Shown: positions 16,810 to 25,568 of the stretch, in pieces
Layout: the number at the start of each line of letters is the position of its first letter
Numbering within the stretch: the first letter of the stretch is position 1
Assembly (NCBI GenBank): GCA_019239875.1
Contig: JAFAZI010000017.1
Location: forward strand, 1-44,403
DNA length: 44,403 bases
Direction: 5' to 3'
Source: Frankiaceae bacterium
GTDB lineage: Bacteria > Actinomycetota > Actinomycetes > JAFAQI01
Made by a program: the position numbers and the translations under genes
The notes under the pieces: generated by a model
Seen by the model: only the letters and a program-made list of their open reading frames with translations
What the model was told of the DNA's origin: nothing
Databases searched by the model: none

Positions 16810-17898
16810 ATGAGCGTGATCGAGCAACCCGCGGCGACCCGACACCCGCTCAAGGCGCGCCTGGGACGGCTCGCGGAGCTGGTCGCCACGCCGCTCGTGC
16901 CCAGCGACTTCTCAGACCTGATCGACCCGTTGCGCTCCTCGACCGATCTACGCGGCCGTATCGTCGAGATCCGCTCCGAGACCGCCGACGCCGCGACGAT
17001 CGTGATCAAGCCGGGCCGCGGCTGGCGGGCACACACGCCCGGCCAGTACCTGCGGATCGGCGTCGACATCGACGGCGTCCGCCGCTGGCGCGCCTACTCC
17101 CTCACCTCGCCGCTCGACCGCGCGGACGGGCTGATCACCATCACGGTGAAGGCGATCCCGGACGGACTGGTCAGCAACTTCCTGGTACGACGGGCGCGGC
17201 CCGGTCTGGTGGTCCAGCTCGACCAGCCGACCGGCGACTTCACCCTGCCTGCGACGGCACCGGCCAAGGTGCTGTTCATCACCGGCGGCAGCGGCATCAC
17301 CCCGGTGATGGGGATGCTGCGCAACGCGATCGACTCGCTCGACGACGTCGTGCTGCTGCACTCTGCGCCGACGCCAGACGATGTGATCTTCGACGCGGAG
17401 CTGCGGGAGCTCGCGGCCACCGGCGCGCTGACACTGATCGTCCGCCACACCGACACCGAGGGCATGCTCGAAGCCGCCGACCTCGAGGCGATCGTGCCCG
17501 ACCTCGCCGAGCGAGAGACCTGGGCGTGTGGCCCGGTTGGCATGCTCGACCTGCTCGAGCAGCACTGGGCGATAACGGAGCTCAAGCCGCTTCATACCGA
17601 GCGGTTCCGCCCGGCGCTCGCCGCGATCGGCGAAGGCGGCACCGTGACGTTCGGCACCACCGACCTCACGGTCGACGCTGATGGCGCCACTCCCCTGCTC
17701 GACGTCGGCGAGGACGCCGGCGTCCTGATGCCGTCGGGGTGCCGGATGGGCATCTGCTTCGGCTGTGTCACGCCGCTCGTCGAAGGTTCCGTCCGCGACC
17801 TGCGCACCGGCGAGATCACCTCAGCGGCTGAGGGCGACGGCGTACTGGTGCAGACCTGCATCTCCGCCGCCGCCGGCGCCTGCACGCTCGCCCGATGA
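16810..17898 (+). CDS. ferredoxin reductase with C-terminal 2Fe-2S domain (desaturase partner)
   Basis: 362 residues. FAD domain motif RWRAYSLTS (RxYS type), NAD(P) domain start LFITGGSGITPVMGML, then WACGPVGML. The C-terminus is a plant-type ferredoxin whose ligands are in GCRMGICFGC and, further on, VQTC. This arrangement is like mycobacterial Rv3230c, the electron donor for the DesA3 acyl-CoA desaturase, and the desaturase gene follows 28 bases downstream here. It would pass electrons from NAD(P)H to the di-iron desaturase at the membrane. ATG 16810 has no obvious ribosome binding site. Confidence 0.93.
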   Translation: MSVIEQPAATRHPLKARLGRLAELVATPLVPSDFSDLIDPLRSSTDLRGRIVEIRSETADAATIVIKPGRGWRAHTPGQYLRIGVDIDGVRRWRAYSLTSPLDRADGLITITVKAIPDGLVSNFLVRRARPGLVVQLDQPTGDFTLPATAPAKVLFITGGSGITPVMGMLRNAIDSLDDVVLLHSAPTPDDVIFDAELRELAATGALTLIVRHTDTEGMLEAADLEAIVPDLAERETWACGPVGMLDLLEQHWAITELKPLHTERFRPALAAIGEGGTVTFGTTDLTVDADGATPLLDVGEDAGVLMPSGCRMGICFGCVTPLVEGSVRDLRTGEITSAAEGDGVLVQTCISAAAGACTLAR

Positions 17899-17926
17899 TC
17901 ATCGCACGACTCGACAAGGAGTCCAT

Positions 17927-19084
17927 GTGACCGCGATCCAGCGCAAGGCCGTCGACCCGACCGCGCACCTGTCCGCCGAGGACATCGAGGCGCTCGGCCG
18001 CGAGCTCGACGAGATCCGCGAGTCGGTGATGGCGACGCGCGGCGAGGCCGATGCGGCGTACATCCGGAAGGTCATCGACACGCAGCGCAAGCTCGAGCTC
18101 GCGAGCCGCGCCGTGCTCCTCTTCTCTTTGTTCCCACCGGCGTGGTTCGTCGGGACGGCCGGCCTGTCGATCTCCAAGATCCTCGAGAACATGGAGATCG
18201 GGCACAACGTGATGCACGGTCAGTGGGACTGGATGCGCGACCCGAAGATCCACTCGACGACGTGGGAGTGGGACAACGCGTCGCCGTCGGAGATGTGGAA
18301 GCACTCGCACAACCAGGTGCACCACGCGTACACGAACGTGCTCGGCAAGGACAACGACCTCGGGTACGGCATCATGCGCGTCGACGAGGACCAGAAGTGG
18401 TCGAAGTTCTACCTCGGGCAGCCGCTGTGGAACTTCATCAACGCGTGCCTGTTCGAGTACGGGATCGCGGCGTATGACCTCGAGATCGGCAAGTACCTCA
18501 AGGGGCGCAAGGACAAGGCCGTCTTTCAGGCCGAGGTGAAGCGCGTCCTCGCGAAGATCAAGAAGCAAGCGATGCGCGACTATCTCGTGCATCCGCTGCT
18601 GTCCGGGCCGTCGGCGCTATCGACGCTCGGCGCCAACGCGACCGCGAACCTCGTCCGCAACTGGTGGACGCACTCGGTGATCATGTGCGGGCACTTCCCT
18701 TCGAACATCGAGACGTTCACCCGCGCCTCGACTGTCGGTGAGACCCGCGGCCAGTGGTACCTGCGGCAGATGCTCGGCGCCGGCAACATCAGCGGCAGCA
18801 AGTTCCTGCACCTGATGACCGGCAACCTCTCCTTCCAGATCGAGCACCACCTCTACCCCGACCTGCCAAGCAACCGGTACGCCGAGGTCGCCCCCAAGGT
18901 GCGCGAGGTGTTCGAGAAGTACGGGCTGAACTACGTCACGGGTTCGCTGCCTCGGCAGCTTGGGTCCGCATGGAAGAAGGTCTTCCGCTTAGCGCTGCCC
19001 AATGATCTGAAGGACCTGGCCACAAGGTCGAAGCCGGCGCGGACCCGCCCTGTTGCGACCGACCGCGTTCGAGTCGCCGCTTAA
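17927..19084 (+). CDS. membrane fatty acid desaturase (DesA3-like)
   Basis: 385 residues from GTG 17927, with AAGGAG at 17916-17921. An ATG two bases earlier is immediately followed by a stop, so GTG is the start. The three His boxes of membrane di-iron desaturases are HNVMH, HSHNQVHH and QIEHHLYPDLP. Hydrophobic segments occur early (LLFSLFPPAWFVGTAGLSI) and around the second box. It introduces a double bond into acyl-CoA or acyl lipids using electrons from the preceding reductase. The C-terminal tail is basic. It ends nine bases from the convergent GIY-YIG gene, where GC content drops. Confidence 0.94.
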   Translation: MTAIQRKAVDPTAHLSAEDIEALGRELDEIRESVMATRGEADAAYIRKVIDTQRKLELASRAVLLFSLFPPAWFVGTAGLSISKILENMEIGHNVMHGQWDWMRDPKIHSTTWEWDNASPSEMWKHSHNQVHHAYTNVLGKDNDLGYGIMRVDEDQKWSKFYLGQPLWNFINACLFEYGIAAYDLEIGKYLKGRKDKAVFQAEVKRVLAKIKKQAMRDYLVHPLLSGPSALSTLGANATANLVRNWWTHSVIMCGHFPSNIETFTRASTVGETRGQWYLRQMLGAGNISGSKFLHLMTGNLSFQIEHHLYPDLPSNRYAEVAPKVREVFEKYGLNYVTGSLPRQLGSAWKKVFRLALPNDLKDLATRSKPARTRPVATDRVRVAA

Positions 19085-19093
19085 CGCGGCGGT

Positions 19094-20824
19094 CTACGAA
19101 GACTCGCCCTGGCTGAAGTACGGCTTGAGGTACTCCCGCAGGTGCGGGTCGCACACGTAGACGTAGGTGCCGAGAATGCCCCGCGTCAGCAACACGGCGT
19201 AGATATTGACGATGAACTGCAGTAAATCGTCGTCGCTGTACGTAATGCCTAGTTGCTTGTTGTTCTGCTTGCCCCTGGCGTCGAAGTAGTTCGTTCGATC
19301 GAAGACGATTACTCGACGCTGCGGGTCATAGCGCAGGTCGTTGCCGATGATCACGCCCGCGTAGTTGAGGTCGTACCCCTGGATGGTGTGGATCGATCCA
19401 ACCTCGTTGATCGAAGACGGCGAGTTGACCCAGTCGACCTGCGTCTGGTTCCACTGGAGGCGCAAGCCGTCGAGCTCGATATCGGACGCGGTTCGATCGT
19501 TCTTGCTGCGCCACTCCCAGGCGTAGCCGGCGACCAACCTGGAGAGGCCAACCTCGCTGTTGCGCGCCAAGATCTGGCGCCGCAGTTCGGCCGCGTCACC
19601 AAAGAACCGCAAGTCGTACAGCGGAAATTTGCTCGCCGCGGGCGGCTGGCCGCTAAGCATGCCGCGGATGTAGCCGACGTAGTCCGACCCGGCCGCCACG
19701 CGCATCTGACTCGACAGGCGGTAGCGCCGACTTCCAGCGCTTGCCCTTGCGACGACCTCATTGATTGTCCGACGGCTGAGGTCCGCCGGAATGACACTTT
19801 GAGCCGCATCGAGCAGGAAGATTCGATGGTCGCTTTGCGCACGAATCCAGTCGAGCTGCGTCTTTGACGGGTCGTCAGCGCCGAAGAGCTTCTCGTTGAT
19901 GTCGATGAACTGACGGTTCTGCGGCCCGGAAGGCTGATTCGCACGCTGGTTCAGCCGGTGCATCTCATCAACAATCAAGAGGTCGAATCGCACGTTCGAC
20001 GCGCCGACCTGGAACGGCGTCAACACGGACGTCGCGTCTAGGCCAGGTGTCTTGCGAAACACCTTCTGGATCGATGTACGTAGCGACTGCTGCGGAACGA
20101 CGAGACCCACTCTGAAGTCGCGGAGAAGCTCCGCATAGCCCTCAACGAAGAACTCCGAGAGGAGCGTGTCCGAGTCTGGCTCGATGGTTGGGTCTGCGGC
20201 TTCGATGTCGCTCAGAAGCTTCATCAGGTAGATGCCAACGACCGTCTTGCCAGTACCAGGGTCACCCTGAATGACGATCTCGCTTGTCCGTGCTGCCGCC
20301 AGATCCTCGAACAGCCCATTGAGGATGTTTTCAATTGCGAGCTCCTGATCGGCGGTCAGCGCCTTGAACGGCGAAAGCTTGAACAGGTCGCTGTTCTCGA
20401 TCTCGCGGACCTGCCGAGTGAACATCCCCAGCCGGCGAAGCTCGTCGAAGACCTCGTCAAACGTCCGCTGATACTCAGCGCGTCCGTAGTAGTCCGCGTT
20501 GGTAATGCCCTCATTGCGGTTGAGCACCTGGAACTGGCCATCGCCAGCGAGCAGCCGAATCAAGTAGGACTCGAGATCGAGAGATGCCGACTTGTTGAAC
20601 GTGGCGTCGAGAACCACGCGAACACCCGTGAGGTGCTTCTTCGTCGGTGACTCAAGATGCTGCCGAAGTCGGCCCGCAACGTTGATCGATTCGCCAACAT
20701 AGATCTCGCCGGCGTTCGTCAGGGTGTAGACAACCGGCCAGTTTCCATACCGCGAGTCCAGAGGGAGGCGAGCCTGGACGCTCGCCAGATCGAAGGGGAA
20801 CTCCTCAACCTGGAAGCTGGTCAT
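19094..20824 (-). CDS. GIY-YIG nuclease fused to DUF2075 helicase-like ATPase
   Basis: 576 residues from ATG 20824. Residues 30-105 form a GIY-YIG domain: VVYTL (the GIY strand), IYVGES (the YIG strand), Arg52 and catalytic-type Glu85 in DLESYL. After a linker comes a DUF2075 (Schlafen-group-3-like) P-loop domain with Walker A GDPGTGKT at 187-194, Walker B LLIVDEMHRL (Asp286-Glu287), LLDAAQSV, a QMR motif (SSQMRVAAGSDY) and the terminal IHTIQGYDLNYAGVIIGNDL, LLTRGILGTYVYV. Such proteins are thought to be nucleic-acid-processing enzymes and are common in defence neighbourhoods. It overlaps the MazG-like gene by 20 bases, so the two form an operon. GC content is lower than in flanking genes. 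Confidence 0.88.
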   Translation of the reverse strand: MTSFQVEEFPFDLASVQARLPLDSRYGNWPVVYTLTNAGEIYVGESINVAGRLRQHLESPTKKHLTGVRVVLDATFNKSASLDLESYLIRLLAGDGQFQVLNRNEGITNADYYGRAEYQRTFDEVFDELRRLGMFTRQVREIENSDLFKLSPFKALTADQELAIENILNGLFEDLAAARTSEIVIQGDPGTGKTVVGIYLMKLLSDIEAADPTIEPDSDTLLSEFFVEGYAELLRDFRVGLVVPQQSLRTSIQKVFRKTPGLDATSVLTPFQVGASNVRFDLLIVDEMHRLNQRANQPSGPQNRQFIDINEKLFGADDPSKTQLDWIRAQSDHRIFLLDAAQSVIPADLSRRTINEVVARASAGSRRYRLSSQMRVAAGSDYVGYIRGMLSGQPPAASKFPLYDLRFFGDAAELRRQILARNSEVGLSRLVAGYAWEWRSKNDRTASDIELDGLRLQWNQTQVDWVNSPSSINEVGSIHTIQGYDLNYAGVIIGNDLRYDPQRRVIVFDRTNYFDARGKQNNKQLGITYSDDDLLQFIVNIYAVLLTRGILGTYVYVCDPHLREYLKPYFSQGESS

Positions 20825-21131
20825 ACCGCGAACTCCGCCCCCGCGCCTTCTCGATCGGATACTTCGCTTCGGACACCTCAAGTTTGTCTAAGACAATCTG
20901 ATCGAGATCAAGTCCAAGCTTCGCGCCGAGTAGATAGCAGTAGGTCAGGACGTCGGCCAACTCGCTGGCAACCGCACCGATTGCGGGCTCTGAGTCCCAT
21001 TGAAAGCATTCAAGTAGTTCACCGGCCTCGATTGCGATGCTCTTAGCGAGGTTCTCGGCTAGGTGGAACCGATCCCAGTCCCGCGCATCAACAAAGTTTC
21101 GTATACCTGCGACGACTGAAGCATTGACCAC
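20805..21131 (-). CDS. MazG-like nucleotide pyrophosphohydrolase
   Basis: 108 residues. The MazG/dCTPase-type four-helix core is recognisable: HLAENLAKSIAIEAGELLECFQW followed by ELADVLTYCYLLGAKLGLD, giving the metal-binding ExxxE...ExxD pattern. It would hydrolyse (d)NTPs to monophosphates and pyrophosphate. The C-terminal KYPIEKARGRS is typical of the short RS21-C6-like subgroup. Translation starts at GTG 21131, with no clear ribosome binding site, and the gene runs 20 bases into the GIY-YIG-DUF2075 gene. Co-expression suggests joint action on nucleotides and nucleic acids, possibly limiting phage replication; that is inference. Confidence 0.88.
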   Translation of the reverse strand: MVNASVVAGIRNFVDARDWDRFHLAENLAKSIAIEAGELLECFQWDSEPAIGAVASELADVLTYCYLLGAKLGLDLDQIVLDKLEVSEAKYPIEKARGRSSRYDQLPG

Positions 21132-21294
21132 GCGCTGAACTGTAGTTGGCTGGTCGGTCTCAACAATGAGCGAGCCGAGCCCTCACCGTCGGAATACATC
21201 CCGAGATCGTTCGCGTGCTGCCATAAGCACACGGCGCCACCGCTCGATCTAGCAAACGCTCGAAGTCGATCTTGGATCGTGGAAAGGTCGAATC
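21132..21294. promoter_or_regulatory. divergent promoter region of the lower-GC module
   Basis: 163 bases between the MazG-like gene (minus) and the large ATPase gene (plus). GGAAAGG at 21281-21287 is the ribosome binding site of the plus-strand GTG. No confident -35/-10 pair or operator is visible. A shared divergent promoter would allow co-regulation of the three genes. Confidence 0.35.
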
Positions 21295-23703
21295 GTGACC
21301 AACGAGGCAGACGTCTTCTTTGCGTATCCGGGTTCGCCGGCGCTTCTGGCCGAGACACTTCGCAGCGCGGCCAAGAAGATCGCTGAGCGTAGCGGCGTGC
21401 AATGCGCTACGTGGGAATCGCTCAAGGTCGATGGGCGGGTGATGATCAACGAAATTCTGACGACCATCGACCAGGCCAAGGTGGTTATGGCCGACGTCGG
21501 GGCACTCAATCCGAACGTCCTGTTCGAGGTTGGCTACGCGATGTCGTCTGAGAAGCAACTAATGCTGCTTCTCGATGAGTCAGACACGGCTGCGCATCGA
21601 CGCTGGCAGGAACTCGGTGTCCTCGTGGGAATCGGATACACAGGCTACGGCGGCAGCAGCGAGCATCTGTCCACCAGATTCGCCGAGCTCCGGCCGGACC
21701 AGCGTTCGGACCGGCTTTGGGAGGACCTGTTGTTCGCGGGAAACGTGAGGCCCCGCGAGCCTCGAACGATCTTCTACATGCCAGTGGGCACCCGAGGCGA
21801 CGCAGGCAAGAGCCTCGACCGAACGTTGATGGCTCGACGAAATCTTTCGGTTAACACGGCCGACGAAGATGTGCAGGGCCTCGCTCCCCTCGCGTGGTAC
21901 GTCACGCAGTTGTATGCATCCAGTGCGGCGTTGGTCCACCTGCGCGCGCCAAGCCGACAGCGCGCCCAGGTCCACAACGCACGCGCAAGTCTGTTTGCTG
22001 GCATGGCGATGGGGCTCGGCTTGCCAACTCTTCTTGTCGCCGAAGAGGGCTTTGAGCCGCCGCTCGACTACCGGGACCTGTTGTACGTGTACCCAACGGC
22101 AAAGCAACTCGCGGAGCACGCAACCAAGTGGCTCGATGAACTCCCAGCACTGACTGGGACGCGTGCGCTAGGCCGTAAGAAGCTAACGGCAGAACTGCCA
22201 CGCTTCGGCGAGTACGTGGCCGAGAACGAGCAGGATGAATTGGCAGATTACTTCGTCGAGACAGGGCAGTACGAGGCGGTTCTAACAAGCACCTCATCCG
22301 TCTTTGTGGGCCGCAAAGGGACCGGAAAGACCGCCAACATGCTCACTGCCGCGGAAACACTCGCGGTGGACAAGCGCAACCTGGTCACCGTCATCAAGCC
22401 GTCGGGGTACGAGCTGGAGAGTCTCGTGGCGGTTCTGACGCATCTGCCCAAACGCGAAGTTGCTGACTACCTGCTCGACGGCCTGTGGCGTTACATGCTG
22501 CTGACAGAGATCGCTGGTTCTGCGATTCGCGAAGCCGAAGGGAGGCCGGCCGGCATCGCTTCAGGCAGCGAGATGGATCAGCTTCGCGTTCATATGGATA
22601 CCCTCGCGAGCGGTGCTGAGATCAACTTCGCGGTGCGGCTCGAGCGCCTCACTGATGATCTCCTTGCCGGTCTCGCCGATCTACCTGATGGCGTTGAGGA
22701 TGCCCAAGCGTGGCTAACCGAACGTCTGCATGAGAGCGCGATGGCGGAGCTTCGATCCGTGATGGGTCGTGCACTGCGCGACCGCCAACGGGTCGCAATT
22801 CTGATCGACAATTTGGATAAAGCATGGGAGAGGGCAGCAGATCGAGAACTTCAATCACGAATGATCCTCGGCCTCCTATCCGCGGTCGGCCGTGTCGAGA
22901 AGGACTTCCGACGGGAGGATGCCTGGCGCGTCAGAGTTAACGTCACGCTCGCGGTGTTTCTTCGAGCGGACATCTTCGACGTCGTGCGTCAGCACGCGCG
23001 AGAACCAGACAAGATCACGACCCTCGAAGTGCACTGGGACGACGAGCATCTTCTCGCCCGACTCATCGAGGACAGATACACCGCGCATCGTGGCGAGGAC
23101 GCGCGGCCGGAAGACCTTTGGACTGAGTTTTTTAGCCCCACGGTTCGTGGTTTGCCGGCTCGCGACTATCTGCTGTGGCGATCGCTTCCGAGGCCACGCG
23201 ACCTCGTTTACCTCTGCAACGCTTGTGTATTGACAGCCACCAACCACCGGCACAGTCGAATCGAAGAAGACGATGTCCTCCTGGCCGAAAGCGACTACTC
23301 TCGCTTCGCGCTTGACGCGCTCCGCGTTGAGGGCTCGCCTTCGGAAGATCTCGACGACGTCCTCCTCGAATTCGCCGGCGCTGATGCCATTGCGCCGCTG
23401 TCGGAAGTCTTCGCGATCCTGGAGCAAGGCGTATCTGGCATGACCGCAGAGGAAGCATTCAGCAGGCTCCTACGTGCGAACTTCATCGGCATCGAGATAG
23501 GCGACACGATCTTCGGCTACCCCGTAACGGAGCAGGAGGAAAAGAAGGCACGAGTTCTGTCGAACCGCCTCGGAGGAAGGCTCAGCCGCGAGGCACGCGT
23601 CATCGTCCATCCGGCATTTCGTCCGTACCTTGAGATTGAGGACTCCGACCTCGTCGCTCCGCCGAAGACGATCGACCTAAACGCACTCGACGCCCCGCAC
23701 TGA
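21295..23703 (+). CDS. P-loop ATPase with tandem TIR/NDT-like N-terminal domains
   Basis: 802 residues from GTG 21295 (GGAAAGG, seven bases away). Residues 1-120 look like a TIR-like or nucleoside-deoxyribosyltransferase-like Rossmann domain: VFFAYPGSP, then DQAKVVMADVGALNPNVLFE with VGYAM, in which Glu78 occupies the usual catalytic position. Residues 155-285 look like a second, diverged copy (TIFYMPVG, then LYASSAALVHLR, then AGMAMGLGLPTLLVAEEG). From residue 330 comes a STAND/Sll1717-like ATPase: Walker A GRKGTGKT (339-346), a Walker-B-like VAILIDNLDKAWE, and a helical C-terminal half. Such architectures sense infection and act on NAD or nucleotides. GC content and codon use match the adjacent GIY-YIG/MazG pair, not the flanking genes. 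Domain assignment of the first 285 residues is inference from motifs. Confidence 0.8.
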   Translation: MTNEADVFFAYPGSPALLAETLRSAAKKIAERSGVQCATWESLKVDGRVMINEILTTIDQAKVVMADVGALNPNVLFEVGYAMSSEKQLMLLLDESDTAAHRRWQELGVLVGIGYTGYGGSSEHLSTRFAELRPDQRSDRLWEDLLFAGNVRPREPRTIFYMPVGTRGDAGKSLDRTLMARRNLSVNTADEDVQGLAPLAWYVTQLYASSAALVHLRAPSRQRAQVHNARASLFAGMAMGLGLPTLLVAEEGFEPPLDYRDLLYVYPTAKQLAEHATKWLDELPALTGTRALGRKKLTAELPRFGEYVAENEQDELADYFVETGQYEAVLTSTSSVFVGRKGTGKTANMLTAAETLAVDKRNLVTVIKPSGYELESLVAVLTHLPKREVADYLLDGLWRYMLLTEIAGSAIREAEGRPAGIASGSEMDQLRVHMDTLASGAEINFAVRLERLTDDLLAGLADLPDGVEDAQAWLTERLHESAMAELRSVMGRALRDRQRVAILIDNLDKAWERAADRELQSRMILGLLSAVGRVEKDFRREDAWRVRVNVTLAVFLRADIFDVVRQHAREPDKITTLEVHWDDEHLLARLIEDRYTAHRGEDARPEDLWTEFFSPTVRGLPARDYLLWRSLPRPRDLVYLCNACVLTATNHRHSRIEEDDVLLAESDYSRFALDALRVEGSPSEDLDDVLLEFAGADAIAPLSEVFAILEQGVSGMTAEEAFSRLLRANFIGIEIGDTIFGYPVTEQEEKKARVLSNRLGGRLSREARVIVHPAFRPYLEIEDSDLVAPPKTIDLNALDAPH

Positions 23704-23735
23704 CCACTGAGCGCCAAGCCGACTGCCAGGTAAGC

Positions 23736-23781
23736 CTGACTGGTGTTGGTCACCACTTTGTGAGCAACCAACACCAGTCAG
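23736..23781. terminator. 15-bp perfect inverted repeat, bidirectional terminator
   Basis: CTGACTGGTGTTGGT (23736-23750) pairs perfectly with its complement at 23767-23781, with a 16-base loop that can add CAC/GTG. It lies between the convergent ATPase and Ro60 genes; the stop codon of the Ro60 gene (23778-23780) is inside the right arm. It marks the junction between the lower-GC module and the Ro60/tRNA unit. Confidence 0.7.
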
Positions 23782-25409
23782 AACGGCCAGCCGGCCGTTG
23801 TATGGGCCTCCAGCAGGTTCAGCATTGTGAACGTGGCGTCGTTCAGTCCGCCGAACTCGTGCCGGTTGTTACGCCCGGCGTTGACCACCGTCGTGCGGTA
23901 GCCGCCGAGGTTGAACCCATACACCGGCACGTTCGCCGGCAGCTGGTCCGTCGCGACCCGGTCCCGGTACGTCCACGACATTCGCACGCCACCGAACGAC
24001 GCGAACCCCGTGTCCGTGAACGTCTGCATGTCCGAGACGATCACGACCCGGTCGTGACGCCGGTACGTCGCACTGACCGCCTCCGCGATCCGCGTCCCGT
24101 GCCCGACCTCACCCACGCGCCGCGTGAACCGGTCGACCTCGGCCAGCACCGACCCACCCGGACGCACCGGGTGACGGAACTGCCCGTCGGCGAAGCCGTG
24201 CAGGTCGACCGCGTTGCCGCGCATGGCCATCACGACCCCGAACACTGCCGCCGCCTTCACCGGCGTCATCGTCGAGCGAGCCGAGAACGCCTGCTGCGAC
24301 ATCGACGCCGACGTGTCGACCAGCACCAGCGTCCGGCCAGCGAACGCGGGAACCCGAGCCGTTGCCGCCTCGAGCGCCTGCTCCAGCGCCCACGCCCACC
24401 GGAGCGACGGCGCCGCGTCGTATGCCGAGACGAACCGGTACGGGAACTGCCGCGACCGCGCGACCTCGTCGGGGTCGGCGAGCTTGGCCGCGACCGCCGA
24501 GGCGACCGCGTCCGACACGCCTGCCTCGTCGAAGTTGCGGAGGTTACGCAGCAGCGCCATGTATCCCATCGACGGGACCACGGCCTCCCACGCCGCGGCG
24601 TCCATCGGGCCATCCAGCCACCCGGCCAACGCCTCCCACGTCATCCCCGCCTGCGTGAGCAGCGCAGCGACCGTCGCGTCCCGCGCGGCGAGCTGCACGA
24701 AGCCCTCCCGGTCCGCGACCGGCATCGCCTCCAGCGCCCGACGGCGCGTGAGCACCGACAGCGACTCCGGCACGGCGAGGTCGGCGCGGTCGTGCCGCCG
24801 GTCCAGCAGGTACCGGAACAGCGCCGACTGCGCGTCATCGCGTGGCCGGGCGTGCGTCAGCTCGAGCACGTCGGCCATCCGCCATGCCCGCGAGAGCCCG
24901 TCGTACTTCAGCGCCGCCCGCTCCGTGTAGAGGCGGGCAGCCGCGTCCGCGACGCCACGCTTCACCGGCTGCGGCAGAGCGCGACCGTATGCCGACGTCC
25001 AGTACGCCAGGACCTCGGCCGGCTCGTCGGCACGCAGCAGCGCCGAGTCCACGACCCGGCGACCGAACGCTCCGCCGGCCCGCACGTACTCGACCGCGGC
25101 CACGACCGATGCCGACCGCATGTTCGCCGTCCCGCGCAGCCACGGCACGAAGCGCGCGACCCAGTCCGGGTCCGTCTTCGTCACCGCGTGCACGAGCTCC
25201 ATGAAGCGCTGGTCACGCTTCGCCGCCGACTCGTAGAACGTGTCCTCCCCCGCCATGTTGACCACGGCCAGGAGAAACAGCTCCGACTTCGCGTCGTGCG
25301 CGTATGCCGGCCCGCCCTCGTGCGTGAGGGCACGCCGTACTGCCCGGACCGGCGACGTCAGCGTCGCGCCCGGTCCGGCAGCCTTCGCCTTGTGATCGAA
25401 CTTCGTCAT
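23778..25409 (-). CDS. rsr: Ro60/TROVE-domain RNA-binding protein
   Basis: 543 residues, close to vertebrate Ro60 in length. The N-terminal two thirds are helical HEAT-like repeats of the TROVE ring (HAVTKTDPDWVARFVPWLRG, NMRSASVVAAVEYV, AALKYDGLSRAWRMADVLELTH, ALEAMPVADREGFV, WEALAGWLDG). The C-terminal third is a von Willebrand A domain with a complete-looking MIDAS: DTSASMS starting at residue 365 and VIVSDMQTF. Ro60 proteins bind Y RNAs and ends of misfolded RNAs and, in bacteria, work with PNPase in RNA degradation. ATG 25409 has GAGGAGGG upstream. A candidate Y RNA lies 52 bases upstream on the same strand, and a tRNA array precedes it. Confidence 0.95.
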   Translation of the reverse strand: MTKFDHKAKAAGPGATLTSPVRAVRRALTHEGGPAYAHDAKSELFLLAVVNMAGEDTFYESAAKRDQRFMELVHAVTKTDPDWVARFVPWLRGTANMRSASVVAAVEYVRAGGAFGRRVVDSALLRADEPAEVLAYWTSAYGRALPQPVKRGVADAAARLYTERAALKYDGLSRAWRMADVLELTHARPRDDAQSALFRYLLDRRHDRADLAVPESLSVLTRRRALEAMPVADREGFVQLAARDATVAALLTQAGMTWEALAGWLDGPMDAAAWEAVVPSMGYMALLRNLRNFDEAGVSDAVASAVAAKLADPDEVARSRQFPYRFVSAYDAAPSLRWAWALEQALEAATARVPAFAGRTLVLVDTSASMSQQAFSARSTMTPVKAAAVFGVVMAMRGNAVDLHGFADGQFRHPVRPGGSVLAEVDRFTRRVGEVGHGTRIAEAVSATYRRHDRVVIVSDMQTFTDTGFASFGGVRMSWTYRDRVATDQLPANVPVYGFNLGGYRTTVVNAGRNNRHEFGGLNDATFTMLNLLEAHTTAGWPF

Positions 25410-25460
25410 GTCAGTGCCCTCCTCTCGGGCGTTGTTGTGGTGGTTGTCGAACAGATGGGG

Positions 25461-25568
25461 TGCGGCCCCGCCGAGGACCCAGCGGCGCGGGGTAGGGATT
25501 TGAACCCTCCACCCGAAGGTGCCTTACGCCAGAGAAGTAACCCGAGCCTTCGCATCGGCGGGGCCGCA
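25461..25568 (-). ncRNA. yrlA: candidate Y RNA (YrlA-like) with tRNA-like module
   Basis: Hand-folded on the minus strand. The ends pair in a perfect 14-bp stem (25568-25555 with 25474-25461). Inside is a cloverleaf-like module. Its acceptor-like stem (25548-25541 with 25484-25491) has 7 pairs and one U-C mismatch. Three arms follow: a UUAC/GUAA hairpin (25540-25524), CACC-UUCG-GGUG (25521-25510), and a T-arm with AGGG-UUCAAAU-CCCU (25508-25494). A terminal Ro-binding stem enclosing a tRNA-like module is the hallmark of bacterial Y RNAs, which are usually encoded beside the Ro60 gene as here. It was recognised by structure and position, not by a profile search. Confidence 0.8.
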
